Below the pieces are notes generated by a model. The model was not told the origin of the DNA. It was given only the letters and a program-made list of their open reading frames with translations, and did not search any database. From Mahella australiensis 50-1 BON (GTDB taxonomy: Bacteria > Bacillota > Clostridia > Mahellales > Mahellaceae), in NCBI RefSeq assembly GCF_000213255.1, contig NC_015520.1, forward strand, positions 558,001 to 622,000: a stretch of 64,000 nucleotides of DNA, given 5' to 3'. Within the stretch, counting starts at the first letter, position 1, and each line of letters begins with the position of its first letter. The position numbers and the translations under genes were made by a program. Below, piece after piece: positions 35,400 to 43,436 of the stretch.

Positions 35400-35411
35400 G
35401 GAGGTAAAATC

Positions 35412-35810
35412 ATGACAAATCAGGAAAAAGATTTGCTCATCCATCTTTTGGCGCAATATACAGTTCTATCACCTGAAGAAAAGCAGAGCGAGAAGTTGCT
35501 TATGCAGGCCAAGGCCGATGTTGAGCATACACTCGGCTATGATGTTCTAAACACAAAGATAGACGATGGCAACGACGGATTTCCAACGGTCATGACCATC
35601 CCGCAGATGGCAAAGTTCCTGCAAATAGGCATATCCAAAGCATATGAAATGAGCCATTGGGTAGGTTTTCCCGCAGTGCGGATAGGCCGGCAGGTACGGG
35701 TACCAAAGCATGCCCTGCTTGAATGGCTAGAACAACAGCAGCATGCAGAACAACAGCAGCATGCAGAACAAGAGCAGATGCAGCTTAAAACTGTATGGGG
35801 AAGGAGGTGA
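35412..35810 (+). CDS. Excisionase-like DNA-binding protein
   Basis: The central part of this 132-residue protein (MTIPQMAKFLQIGISKAYEM, then FPAVRIGRQVRVPKHALLEWL) is a winged MerR-like helix-turn-helix of the excisionase family. The C-terminus is a Gln/His/Glu-rich repeat (EQQQHA twice). AGGAGG lies upstream. It is a candidate for the phage Xis or an early regulator. Confidence 0.75.
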   Translation: MTNQEKDLLIHLLAQYTVLSPEEKQSEKLLMQAKADVEHTLGYDVLNTKIDDGNDGFPTVMTIPQMAKFLQIGISKAYEMSHWVGFPAVRIGRQVRVPKHALLEWLEQQQHAEQQQHAEQEQMQLKTVWGRR

Positions 35811-35814
35811 AATC

Positions 35815-35988
35815 ATGTCCATATATGATGAAATTCGGGAAGTTGAAGCCGATATCAGCACGCTTGAGGAGGAGCTCACGCACCCGTGGAGCATGGCCGA
35901 CCAGCTATTTCTCGAGACCGAGCTCGAGCGAATGCTGCGCTACCGGCATAAACTCAAGCTCCAATTGCAGTTGGCGAGCAAAAAATAA
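35815..35988 (+). CDS. Small coiled-coil phage protein
   Basis: This 57-residue highly charged helical protein begins at the ATG at 35815 after AAGGAGGTG. A heptad-like pattern runs through most of it. A hairpin (GGCGCT at 35990, AGCGCC at 36001) follows its stop. No function can be assigned. Confidence 0.55.
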   Translation: MSIYDEIREVEADISTLEEELTHPWSMADQLFLETELERMLRYRHKLKLQLQLASKK

Positions 35989-36057
35989 AGGCGCTATTAG
36001 AGCGCCTAGCAAACTTATCTATGTATAGTATAACACACGAGGAAGGAGAAATCAATC

Positions 36058-36303
36058 ATGCGGACTATGTCTTTGATTGAAGCCGGAATGCTAACTTTGA
36101 TTAAAGAAGGTTTTATCATTCTAGGTATAGTCATGGCAGGGATGCTGCTGAACTTGAAGTTATGGATATTTTATATCGTAGGCACTGTAGTGATAGTGGC
36201 AGCAGAGATTATATTCGTTTATCCACATGATATTTTTGCAGGATTGTTAGTCGGATTAGTTATGGGCTTTATTGCATGTTTTATATATGTGCTGTATCAA
36301 TGA
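36058..36303 (+). CDS. Small membrane protein
   Basis: This 81-residue protein has two or three hydrophobic segments (about 15-35, 38-55 and 60-80). GAAGGAG precedes the ATG. It is a prophage early-region gene of unknown role. Confidence 0.6.
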   Translation: MRTMSLIEAGMLTLIKEGFIILGIVMAGMLLNLKLWIFYIVGTVVIVAAEIIFVYPHDIFAGLLVGLVMGFIACFIYVLYQ

Positions 36304-36318
36304 AAGGAGGAAGAATAA

Positions 36319-36570
36319 ATGTTAATAATGAGCCAAGACGGAGAATTTTTAACCGACGTCTCAACCGGATATATCACCTTTATTAACAAATACGAGAACA
36401 GGTTCCAGCTATGCATGTCTTTAGCCGGCAATGAAGCTGCATGGTTTTATAAATTAGGCGAATTCCCAACACTAGAAGATGCACAGGCCGTTCTTGAGAA
36501 TATTGCAGAACTGGCTAATGCGCACCAAATACCATATGTTAACAATATAGGGAGGAATAAATTATGCTGA
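36319..36570 (+). CDS. Small phage protein, paralogue of 36726 gene
   Basis: This 83-residue protein after AAAGGAGG begins MLIMSQDGEFLTD and shows a beta-beta-alpha pattern with C....G..E..W..LGE..TLEDAQAVLENIAELA. The gene at 36726 has the same start (MLVMSK), the same length class and the same ending pattern (YEDAVLMLTRIAEQA). They are tandem paralogues of unknown function. Confidence 0.65.
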   Translation: MLIMSQDGEFLTDVSTGYITFINKYENRFQLCMSLAGNEAAWFYKLGEFPTLEDAQAVLENIAELANAHQIPYVNNIGRNKLC

Positions 36571-36725
36571 TAGTCAGGTTTAATACTAACGTTAGTCGGG
36601 GACTTTACACTGGTATTTGGTCTGATATTTGGTGTTGGGCTTGTCTGCCTTGGCCTAGAAAGGCCTTTAATGATGATACTTTGGGAAATGATATCATCTC
36701 TAAGATAAAGAAGGAGGAAGAATAA
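36564..36725 (+). CDS. Very small phage protein
   Basis: A 53-codon gene with GGAGGA upstream overlaps the previous gene by seven bases and abuts the next. It encodes a Trp-rich stretch (IWSDIWCWACLPWPRKAF) and a Lys/Glu tail. It fills an otherwise empty gap between the two paralogues, so it is probably real, but the tail partly doubles as the ribosome binding site of the next gene. Confidence 0.5.
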   Translation: MLIVRFNTNVSRGLYTGIWSDIWCWACLPWPRKAFNDDTLGNDIISKIKKEEE

Positions 36726-36944
36726 ATGTTAGTAATGAGTAAAAACAAGCGGATACTAGCTGATATTACCGGAGCAGTTCTGGCGGTAGATGAGTGCGGA
36801 GACGACCAGTATTATATATGCATCGAACCCGCAGGGCGAGATAAGGAAATATTGGGTATGTACGAAACGTATGAAGATGCAGTGCTCATGTTAACACGCA
36901 TTGCTGAACAAGCGCAAAACGGTGCAAATATAGTGTATTTATAG
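36726..36944 (+). CDS. Small phage protein, paralogue of 36319 gene
   Basis: This 72-residue protein lies after AAGGAGGAAG. It shares start, strand order and C-terminal helix with the gene at 36319 but has diverged (about one third identity by eye). Function unknown. Confidence 0.65.
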   Translation: MLVMSKNKRILADITGAVLAVDECGDDQYYICIEPAGRDKEILGMYETYEDAVLMLTRIAEQAQNGANIVYL

Positions 36945-36957
36945 AGGGGGATAAAAA

Positions 36958-37512
36958 ATGATAGAAGAATATGAAACCGAAAATATGCTGATAGACGAGG
37001 AATTAGGGCAGACAGACGAAGGCTGGCGCATAACAGATGATAATCAGGCGGACTGGGCGCTGGAGAAAATAGCTGCGATAGATGCCGAGTATAGACGAAA
37101 AGAGGTTGTAGCGAAGAATAAGATAGCGCAGGTGCAGGAATGGCTTGATAAGCAAAAAGAGCAGGCGGAGCAACAACGCAGTTTCTTTTGCGCCCTGTTA
37201 AAGCAATATTTTGAATCGCTGCCAGCTACGGCTGTTAAGCAAACGAAAACTCAAAAGATATATAAGCTGCCCAGTGGCGTATTGAGATTGAAACAACAAC
37301 AGCCGGAATATCTAAAAGACGAAGATAAGCTGCTCGAATGGGTAAAGACAAACAAGCCGCAGTTTGTCAAAATTAAGGAATCTGTTAACTGGTCTAGCCT
37401 GAAAGAACTGGTTGCCACAGCCGGCGATAAAGCTGTTGACACGCAAACCGGCGAGGTTATAGACGGTATCGAAATCGTGGAACGTGAACCAAAATTTGAT
37501 GTAGAAATATAA
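36958..37512 (+). CDS. Host-nuclease inhibitor Gam-like protein
   Basis: This 184-residue protein begins with ITDDNQADWALEKIAAIDAE and a long coiled coil at about residues 35-80. It then has KIYKLPSGVLRLKQQQPEYL and LLEWVKTNKPQFVKIKESVN. This is the pattern of Mu Gam-like proteins in Firmicutes phages, which bind DNA ends and protect them from RecBCD/AddAB-type nucleases. It precedes a recombination-associated gene, which fits the role. Confidence 0.75.
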   Translation: MIEEYETENMLIDEELGQTDEGWRITDDNQADWALEKIAAIDAEYRRKEVVAKNKIAQVQEWLDKQKEQAEQQRSFFCALLKQYFESLPATAVKQTKTQKIYKLPSGVLRLKQQQPEYLKDEDKLLEWVKTNKPQFVKIKESVNWSSLKELVATAGDKAVDTQTGEVIDGIEIVEREPKFDVEI

Positions 37513-37531
37513 AAAAATGGAGGATATAAAG

Positions 37532-38275
37532 ATGGATATTCAAGAAATAAACAGTTTATCGTTAATTGACAGTGTATCGTTGCAACAGGTGCAGGCAACG
37601 ATGCAAAAAATATCACAATTTCAGCAAATCATACAAAAAACACTGCATCAAAATCATGATTACGGCGTTGTCCCTGGGACGGACAAACCGACATTGCTTA
37701 AGCCCGGAGCAGAAAAAATATTAATGATGATGGGCTTAAGAAGCGAATTTGAAATAGTTGATAGCACTAGAGACTGGGAGACGGGATTTTTCCAGTATCA
37801 AGTCCGATGCAAACTATATAAAGGAGATATTCTTATAACCGAAGGCCTCGGATGTGCTAATACTAGAGAGTCCAAATATGCTAAACAGAATCCATTCAGC
37901 ATTGACAATACAATTCTAAAAATGGCTAAAAAGCGCGCTTTGGTTGACGCTACTCTGTTAGTCGCCAGCCTATCCGACATATTTACGCAAGACCTGGAAG
38001 ATATGGATCTCAACGGTGAAGCAATCGAGCGTAAAGAACAGTCGCGTAGTTATAGCAATACTAATGAGACTACATCTGCATCGCAACAGCAAATTAAAGC
38101 TATATTTGCCATAGCCGGGAAATTAGGATGTAATGGCGAGAATGAAGTATTAGCATTGTTAGAGGCTATCGGCCATCATGTCGATAGCTTAAAAGACCTG
38201 TCAAAAAAAGAAGCAAGCGATATAATAACAGAGCTCAATACAAAGCTGGAGGAATCCAGAAATGCGCAAGCGTAA
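37532..38275 (+). CDS. Phage DNA-metabolism protein, probably recombination-associated
   Basis: This 247-residue protein starts at the ATG at 37532, eight bases after GGAGG. The core has HDYGVVPGTDKPTLLKPGAE then KILMMMGL, GLGCANTRESKY and LKMAKKRALVDATL, a pattern I associate with phage and plasmid proteins placed beside Gam or RecT/SSAP genes. A flexible Ser/Gln linker and a small helical C-terminus follow. Single-strand annealing or helper activity is an inference from context; no catalytic motif is seen. Confidence 0.6.
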   Translation: MDIQEINSLSLIDSVSLQQVQATMQKISQFQQIIQKTLHQNHDYGVVPGTDKPTLLKPGAEKILMMMGLRSEFEIVDSTRDWETGFFQYQVRCKLYKGDILITEGLGCANTRESKYAKQNPFSIDNTILKMAKKRALVDATLLVASLSDIFTQDLEDMDLNGEAIERKEQSRSYSNTNETTSASQQQIKAIFAIAGKLGCNGENEVLALLEAIGHHVDSLKDLSKKEASDIITELNTKLEESRNAQA

Positions 38276-38366
38276 AGCATGTTTACTTGACAGGTTGAGT
38301 TGGCTTGCATTGGGCTTTACCACGTTTTATATGATAGCCCAGATAATACGGGCAATCGTTAGTTAG
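38262..38366 (+). CDS. Single-span mini membrane protein
   Basis: A 34-codon gene with GGAGG nine bases upstream overlaps the end of the previous gene. It encodes a basic start (MRKRK) and one membrane helix. It may be a real small phage protein. Confidence 0.4.
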   Translation: MRKRKACLLDRLSWLALGFTTFYMIAQIIRAIVS

Positions 38367-38478
38367 GTAACACGGCAGGCGGATATCACATACCCCTTTT
38401 AACATAACATATGCATGATACATCTCCTTTCGATGAAACAACCACCGCCTGCCTATTTTAAGAATTGGAGAGATAACT

Positions 38479-38781
38479 ATGAAGATTACAAAAATAGAAA
38501 GCGGCGCATATAAAGCCGGAAAGCTAGTCGCAGTGCATGATAAGGATGTGCATGGCCGGTATTTCTATGAAGTATCGCACCCTGACCGGATGCCGCGCAT
38601 AGAAGAAATAGAAGAACTGATAAAAGAAGCATACGGCTATGAAGGAAAACTAGTAGCTATATTGGATACGGAGGCAGACGAATATATAGGCTATGATGCT
38701 TACGACAGCTTGCCATATGCCATTCGGTTATACGAAGTTTGTGATGACGGTGCGGCTTGCCCTGTTTGTGGGAAGGAGTGA
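38479..38781 (+). CDS. Phage protein of unknown function
   Basis: This 100-residue acidic protein ends in a CPVC pair that could be half a zinc site. GGAGAG precedes the ATG. It has a beta-rich pattern with repeated GKLVA motifs near residues 14 and 57, possibly two similar halves. I do not recognise the family. Confidence 0.6.
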   Translation: MKITKIESGAYKAGKLVAVHDKDVHGRYFYEVSHPDRMPRIEEIEELIKEAYGYEGKLVAILDTEADEYIGYDAYDSLPYAIRLYEVCDDGAACPVCGKE

Positions 38782-38785
38782 TAAA

Positions 38786-39727
38786 ATGCGCAAGCGTATA
38801 CTTAACCCAGAGTTTTTTACAGATTCTGATATAGTATCCAATCTTGATTTTGCTGGAAGATTATTCTACGAAGGCTTATGGTGTGTAGCCGATGATTCTG
38901 GCTGCTTATCTTTAGACGCCTTATCCCTGAAAATGAAAATATTCCCGGGGGATAATATTGATATTAGCACTATACAAAAATATGTAGATATACTTGTAAA
39001 AATCGGCAAGATAATTCCTTACGAAGTGGATGGCAAACAATACGGATGGGTAAAGAACTTTTGCAAACATCAGCATTTAGATAGGCCATCACCGCCCACA
39101 GTACCCTTACCACCATTTATCATATGGCACGGCGATACAAAAGAACGCCACAAATGGTATTACGAAGTACTGGACACATCTCAGAATCAGCAACGACAAT
39201 TCGACGACTTGTCGTCGACAAGTCAACGAACATACAACGACTATGACACGATAGAAAAGAAAAGAATAGAAAAGAAAAGAAAAGAAGTGGAAGTGGAAGT
39301 GAATAGAGTTGTCGATGACGAAAAAGAAACACTACCACAACCACAATTGGATATTGCTATTCCTTTAAGCGCAAAACTAGACGATAGTGGCTTTAAGAAG
39401 GTAGCCAGCTTTTATGAACATAACTTTGGCACGTTATTATCACCGGTCCAAGCAGAACGATTATCAGCGTTTTTAGAAGATGGCATGGATCCAGATCTAG
39501 TTACCGAAATTATGGGAATTACCATAATGGGCAATATTTATGACTTGCGATATGCGGAAAAAACACTTACAAATCTTGAAACGCAAGGGATATTCACATT
39601 GCAGCAATACAAAGAACACGAAGCTAAACGTGAACTAGCTAAGAAGAAAGCTAGCGGTGTGGATAGTCGCGCAGCACCAGATAATGTTTATTCAGCCTAT
39701 AACAACTTTACGGAGGCGATAACATGA
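38786..39727 (+). CDS. Phage replication initiator with DnaD-like domain
   Basis: The N-terminus of this 313-residue protein (RILNPEFFTDSDIVSNLDFA, then LFYEGLWCVADDSGCL) is the winged-helix domain of phage replisome organisers. A Lys/Glu-rich linker at about 170-200 leads to a DnaD/DnaB2 C-terminal domain (FYEHNFGTLLSPVQAERLSA, then TLTNLETQGIFT). It would open the phage origin and load the helicase encoded next. The ATG at 38786 follows GGAAGGAG; the stop overlaps dnaB by four bases. Confidence 0.82.
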   Translation: MRKRILNPEFFTDSDIVSNLDFAGRLFYEGLWCVADDSGCLSLDALSLKMKIFPGDNIDISTIQKYVDILVKIGKIIPYEVDGKQYGWVKNFCKHQHLDRPSPPTVPLPPFIIWHGDTKERHKWYYEVLDTSQNQQRQFDDLSSTSQRTYNDYDTIEKKRIEKKRKEVEVEVNRVVDDEKETLPQPQLDIAIPLSAKLDDSGFKKVASFYEHNFGTLLSPVQAERLSAFLEDGMDPDLVTEIMGITIMGNIYDLRYAEKTLTNLETQGIFTLQQYKEHEAKRELAKKKASGVDSRAAPDNVYSAYNNFTEAIT

Positions 39728-41061
39728 TACAGGCGATTGAAGCAGAGCAAGAGGTTTTGGCGGCGATACTATTAGAACCCAATTTAGCTGTATATCTTGA
39801 TGAGCTGGAAGAAAGTTATTTTAACGATAATGCCAATTTAGACCTGTTCAAGACGATGCTTGATATATATAAACAGGGAAAGCCAGTTAACACTGTAACA
39901 GTTGCAGCAGCCAAACGCGAATTAGTAGGTCACGCGCTTAAGATTACCGGCGATGCCTTTGTTGCCGGATTTGAACAGCACTTACAAGTATTGAAGGACG
40001 CAGCCACAATGCGGCAAGCGTACTTGCAAGCGCAAAAAATAGCAAACATGGCAGAAAAAATGGACGACGCAAACGAGGTCCTTTCATATGCGCTCAATGT
40101 ATTTAATGGGCTGGTGCCGTCAGACAAAAAAGCAGAGGATTTTAAAGATGTCGTGTTGCAGACGTTAGAAGAGATAGAGGACCGGTACCGGAACAGGGAT
40201 AAAAAAGAATACTATATGAATTCGCTGTCTGCTTTCAATATCATGACGGCGGGGCTGCACAGATCCGAGTTCCATATCATAGCCGCCCGGCCAAGCGTAG
40301 GCAAAACTGCTTTCGCATTGCAACTGGCTGAGGATATAGCGAGAAATGGAGTAAAAGTATTATTCTTCAGTCGGGAAATGAGCAAAACGCAGCTTGTTGA
40401 ACGTATGATAGCGCGGAGGACAGGCGTTGGCCATTGGAACATCAGGACAGGCAATTTAAACGATGACGATTGGGAGAAATTATCGGCATTAGGGTTGCCG
40501 CTTGGCACTTTGCCGCTTGTCATTGATACCGAGAGCGCAACTGTTGAGGATATGAAGCTTAAAGCCATGAGCATGCCCGATGTAGGGCTGATAGTTATAG
40601 ATTACTTGCAGCTAGTTAGCACTAAAAGGCGGTATGATTCAAGGTCGTTGGAAGTAGGCCATATCAGCCGCGAGCTAAAAGAACTGAGCATGAAAATGAA
40701 CATACCGGTAGTGGCATTGGCGCAGATAAACAGAGACGCGGCTAATAAGCGCCCGGGGCTTGAAAATCTGGCTGAAAGCGGCAAACTTGAGCAAGACGCG
40801 GATAATGTGTATTTTTTACATAGGCCAGACGAACAACCGCTATGGCAGGAGAAGAAACTGCTATATATCGAACTTATAGCGGCCAAGCAGCGGCAGGCGC
40901 CAATCGGAATGATGACGATTATCTTTAATCCAGACTGGCAAGCATTTTATGACCTGGATAAAACCAGGGAAAATTCGCAAGAAGAGGAGATTAAAAGTCA
41001 TGAGAGAAGAGAAAATGCTGGAAATCATAAACGAGCTTACGGTTCACGCGGCATTGGTTGA
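39724..41061 (+). CDS. dnaB: Replicative DNA helicase (DnaB-like)
   Basis: This 445-residue hexameric helicase has an N-terminal DnaB domain at about residues 1-100 (EQEVLAAILLEPN), and a RecA-like core with Walker A ARPSVGKTAFALQ near 190. EMSKTQLVERM, Walker B LIVIDYLQL near 292, and LKELSMKMNIPVVALAQINR follow. It is phage-encoded and follows the DnaD-like initiator. Confidence 0.93.
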   Translation: MIQAIEAEQEVLAAILLEPNLAVYLDELEESYFNDNANLDLFKTMLDIYKQGKPVNTVTVAAAKRELVGHALKITGDAFVAGFEQHLQVLKDAATMRQAYLQAQKIANMAEKMDDANEVLSYALNVFNGLVPSDKKAEDFKDVVLQTLEEIEDRYRNRDKKEYYMNSLSAFNIMTAGLHRSEFHIIAARPSVGKTAFALQLAEDIARNGVKVLFFSREMSKTQLVERMIARRTGVGHWNIRTGNLNDDDWEKLSALGLPLGTLPLVIDTESATVEDMKLKAMSMPDVGLIVIDYLQLVSTKRRYDSRSLEVGHISRELKELSMKMNIPVVALAQINRDAANKRPGLENLAESGKLEQDADNVYFLHRPDEQPLWQEKKLLYIELIAAKQRQAPIGMMTIIFNPDWQAFYDLDKTRENSQEEEIKSHERRENAGNHKRAYGSRGIG

Positions 41062-41197
41062 GCTTGAAAACGATAGGCTAAGAAAGCAGAACGAGCGTAA
41101 GGACAAAACAATCCAGCAGCTAGTGGAATTATGCAATAAATGGTATGCGGAATTAAAGCAATACGAAACTAATGCAAGTTACCAATGGAGGTGGTAA
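41000..41197 (+). CDS. Small coiled-coil phage protein
   Basis: A 65-residue helical protein whose ATG lies 62 bases inside the end of dnaB, preceded by GAGGAG. It has an LxxExxRL-type heptad pattern and a Trp-rich end. No function is assigned. Confidence 0.5.
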   Translation: MREEKMLEIINELTVHAALVELENDRLRKQNERKDKTIQQLVELCNKWYAELKQYETNASYQWRW

Positions 41198-41199
41198 CG

Positions 41200-41310
41200 A
41201 TGGTGCAATGGTGGTGGCTGATAATAGCGCTATTTGCAGGCAATGCAATAGGCTTCTTTATAGCGGCATTGCTGGCGGCAGGGGAAGAGGGCAAAAACGA
41301 TGGAATATAA
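41200..41310 (+). CDS. Mini membrane protein
   Basis: A 36-codon gene with GGAGGTGG just upstream. The product is one hydrophobic helix (WWWLIIALFAGNAIGFFIAA) with a short charged tail. Its stop overlaps the RusA gene start. Confidence 0.45.
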   Translation: MVQWWWLIIALFAGNAIGFFIAALLAAGEEGKNDGI

Positions 41311-41671
41311 GCTAATCATCCCGGGTGTGCTGCCGGGCTTGAACGAATACATAAACGCGGAGAGGCGAAACAAATACCAGGCGGCGCAAATGAAGAAGCA
41401 AGCGGAACACCTTGTCATAACGTTATGCCGGTCGCAGCTTAAAGGTGTCCATATAGAAAAGCCGGTTTTTATCAGCTATCGGTGGATAGAGAAGAACAGG
41501 CGGCGTGATAAAAGTAACGTGGCGTTTGCTAAAAAATTCCTTGAAGATGGGCTTGTTAAAGCTGGCGTACTGAAAAACGACGGCTGGAACGAAATAGCGG
41601 GGTTTGCGGACGAGTTTGACGTGGACCCAAAGCGACCGAGAATAATTATTACGATAAAGGAGGTTGAATGA
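41300..41671 (+). CDS. RusA-family Holliday junction resolvase
   Basis: This 123-residue endonuclease begins with the strand LIIPGVLPGLNEYINAERRN and carries RRRDKSNVAFAKKFLEDGLV and NDGWNEIAGFADEF, which include the metal-binding aspartates of RusA. It resolves branched phage DNA before packaging. The start ATG at 41300 overlaps the mini membrane gene. Confidence 0.88.
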   Translation: MEYKLIIPGVLPGLNEYINAERRNKYQAAQMKKQAEHLVITLCRSQLKGVHIEKPVFISYRWIEKNRRRDKSNVAFAKKFLEDGLVKAGVLKNDGWNEIAGFADEFDVDPKRPRIIITIKEVE

Positions 41672-41672
41672 A

Positions 41673-41876
41673 ATGGATATAAACCATGTTACACCAGAAG
41701 AAGAATTGGTTGAATTTGCAACCGATGTATGGTTACAGTTTGGCTATAACGGCGTAAAAGACAGAACTGACGGCGGATTAAGCACTTTAGAATGGGCTAG
41801 AGAAATATTGGAACGATATGGGCTGATAGATGAGAATGGATTGTTTAGATGGGAGAGGGACAGCAATGACGTATAG
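41673..41876 (+). CDS. Small phage protein with GLIDENGLFRW tail
   Basis: This 67-residue acidic protein ends in ILERYGLIDENGLFRWERD. The start is the ATG at 41673, ten bases after AAAGGAGG; a TTG at 41664 is possible. The tail recurs in the gene at 42289. Function unknown. Confidence 0.55.
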   Translation: MDINHVTPEEELVEFATDVWLQFGYNGVKDRTDGGLSTLEWAREILERYGLIDENGLFRWERDSNDV

Positions 41877-42015
41877 AGTATCAGGCATAGCAAATGTTGT
41901 CGTAGAGGCAAACGACAAACGGGAGGCAATTGCAAAAGCAAGGGAGGAAAAACCTAGCGTTGTGTGGGTAGAAGCAGACGAAATCAAAGATGGAGGGGAT
42001 AACAATGACGATTGA
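41866..42015 (+). CDS. Small phage protein (DpnD/PcfM-like pattern)
   Basis: A 49-residue protein, ATG within the end of the previous gene, reading YRVSGIANVVVEANDKREAI then AKAREE. A beta strand followed by a helix with EA..K.EAI..A resembles the short DpnD/PcfM-type proteins of phages and plasmids. Function unknown. Confidence 0.5.
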   Translation: MTYRVSGIANVVVEANDKREAIAKAREEKPSVVWVEADEIKDGGDNNDD

Positions 42016-42289
42016 AGAAGTTAAGGCAAGAGCCGTTGAACAGCTAGAAAGCGTTGGCTATACGGTACTAGAAACGCATGGCGAATTTGATATTATCGCA
42101 ATTAATAGGCTTGGGTTACGGTTTATAAAAGTAATCAAAGAAGAACAGGGCTTGGAAAATGAATATTTGGGAATAAGAGACAGATTAAAATATATACCGC
42201 ACCAACCGAGGGCAACATATGAGATATGGGTGTATAGCGACGAATACGGGTGGAAAATGCAAAACGTAATAGAGGAGGTAGCAAAATAA
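42005..42289 (+). CDS. Phage protein with restriction-endonuclease-like strand pattern
   Basis: This 94-residue protein after GGAGGGG reads VEQLESVGYTVLETHGEFDI then IAINRLGLRFIKV. The pattern of an acidic residue in FDI(I/V)A followed by a strand ending in K resembles minimal PD-(D/E)XK folds, such as archaeal Holliday junction resolvase-like or VRR domains. This is a visual resemblance only. Confidence 0.5.
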   Translation: MTIEEVKARAVEQLESVGYTVLETHGEFDIIAINRLGLRFIKVIKEEQGLENEYLGIRDRLKYIPHQPRATYEIWVYSDEYGWKMQNVIEEVAK

Positions 42290-42483
42290 TGGCTAGAATA
42301 ACGGTATGGTTGAACAATGATACTATGGAATGGTATCGGGAGCAGGCAACCCAAAAAGGCAAAAGCATTAGTCAATATATTAGTGAGGCGCTAGAAGCTA
42401 ACAAAGAGGAAACACGGGAGATACTAGAAGAGCATGGGTTGATAGATAAGAACGGATTATTTGATTGGGAGGCAGCGGAATGA
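42289..42483 (+). CDS. Ribbon-helix-helix-like small protein
   Basis: The start of this 64-residue protein (MARITVWLNNDTMEWYREQA, then SISQYISEALE) fits a CopG/Arc ribbon-helix-helix DNA-binding fold. Its end (LEEHGLIDKNGLFDWEA) copies the tail of the gene at 41673. AGGAGG precedes the ATG. Confidence 0.6.
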   Translation: MARITVWLNNDTMEWYREQATQKGKSISQYISEALEANKEETREILEEHGLIDKNGLFDWEAAE

Positions 42484-42656
42484 CAATAACCGAATTGGTA
42501 CAGGAAATACATACAAACGCAAAAAAGCATGGGTGGTGGGATGAAGATAGGAGCTTTGGCGATGTTATAGCTCTATGTCATTCAGAATTATCTGAATTTT
42601 ATAAAGAGGCGATTAGGAGGGGCTACTATGGGCGTAGTGCCAAAATGGGTATTTAG
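42480..42656 (+). CDS. Shortened MazG-like protein
   Basis: This 58-residue protein starts at an ATGA overlap with the previous gene. Residues 1-40 (ELVQEIHTNAKKHGWWDEDR, then FGDVIALCHSELSE) match the start of phage MazG-like nucleotide pyrophosphohydrolases. The usual EE..E..D helix that completes the metal site is missing because the frame ends early over the next gene. It is probably a truncated form. Confidence 0.55.
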   Translation: MTITELVQEIHTNAKKHGWWDEDRSFGDVIALCHSELSEFYKEAIRRGYYGRSAKMGI

Positions 42657-43074
42657 ATGTATTGAGCATTATCTTTATAACTACTTTGACGAGAAACGGC
42701 AGCTAGAGCATGATAAGCAGGATATAATCGAAAGTTCGCCGCCGGAACTTGAGCCTGGAGGTAACGGCAAAAGCCGGCATGGAGATCCGACAGCGATTAA
42801 AGGTATAAAAGTATCATCTGGCGATATACGTATGAGAGAGCTATGGTTGAGCATTGTAGATGATATTTTGGCTGATTATCGCGGAACTGAATATGAAGCG
42901 TTGATACAGAAGAGGTATTTTGACCAGCTCGGCTATACTCAGATATGTATGGAGCTCAATATATCGCAGCCGACATTTTTCAGATGGCGTAATGAAATTG
43001 TAGAACATGGAATTAATTTGGCAATATCTAAAGGGTTAGTAAGATACAATGATTTACGCAGAAAGGATATTTAG
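42628..43074 (+). CDS. ArpU/RinA-like late transcription regulator
   Basis: This 148-residue protein has a long N-terminal helix, a middle with MRELWLSIVDDILADYRGTE, and a C-terminal sigma-region-4-like helix-turn-helix (YTQICMELNISQPTFFRWRN). It has the size and position, just before the terminase genes, of ArpU-type activators that switch on late phage genes. AGGAGG precedes the ATG. Confidence 0.72.
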   Translation: MGVVPKWVFRCIEHYLYNYFDEKRQLEHDKQDIIESSPPELEPGGNGKSRHGDPTAIKGIKVSSGDIRMRELWLSIVDDILADYRGTEYEALIQKRYFDQLGYTQICMELNISQPTFFRWRNEIVEHGINLAISKGLVRYNDLRRKDI

Positions 43075-43077
43075 GAC

Positions 43078-43236
43078 ATGGAAAATAAAGAAAATGATAA
43101 GTGCTATGGTTGTATTTACAATAAGCCTCTTGAGCTAGATGGAGAAATAATTGACGCTTGTTGGCACGGCGGGATATTATATGGCGACGATAATTCATGT
43201 TCAGGTTATACTGTGGAATGTTCACATAAATTATGA
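43078..43236 (+). CDS. Cys-rich mini protein
   Basis: A 52-codon gene whose product contains five cysteines (CYGC, C.W, C.GY, C.H), suggesting a zinc-binding fold. AGGAC is a weak ribosome site. It is probably real given the tight packing, but its function is unknown. Confidence 0.45.
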   Translation: MENKENDKCYGCIYNKPLELDGEIIDACWHGGILYGDDNSCSGYTVECSHKL

Positions 43237-43317
43237 TAAAAAATATATAGTTAAACGGTGTATAATAGTATTGTGAGGAAACGTATTGATCCCCCTTTAA
43301 CGATACTCCCTTTCACG

Positions 43318-43408
43318 ATGCGGCCGCCATGGGTTCTATCCATGAGCGGCCATACGATTATATCGGCCCGTGGCATTCCCTCCTCTATGCCGCGGGCCAT
43401 TGCTATAC
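43318..43408 (+). other. Two strong hairpins before the terminase genes
   Basis: GGCCGCCATGG near 43321 pairs with CCATGAGCGGCC near 43339 (one bulge), and GGCCCGTGGCA near 43366 pairs with TGCCGCGGGCC near 43388. They occupy the 200-base gap before terS. A late terminator, leader or packaging-site role is possible. An AT-rich stretch with TATAAT near 43260 may hold the late promoter. Confidence 0.55.
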
Positions 43409-43436
43409 ATATGTGATTATAAGCGAGGTGGTGATA

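Noticed and set aside
35743..35814. Longer start for the small coiled-coil gene at 35815
   Set aside because: It overlaps the Gln-rich end of the excisionase-like gene in another frame and lacks the AAGGAGGTG site used at 35815.
43329..43436. N-terminal extension of the terminase small subunit
   Set aside because: The extension crosses two hairpins and lacks homology; the ATG at 43437 with GAGGTGG gives the normal TerS start.
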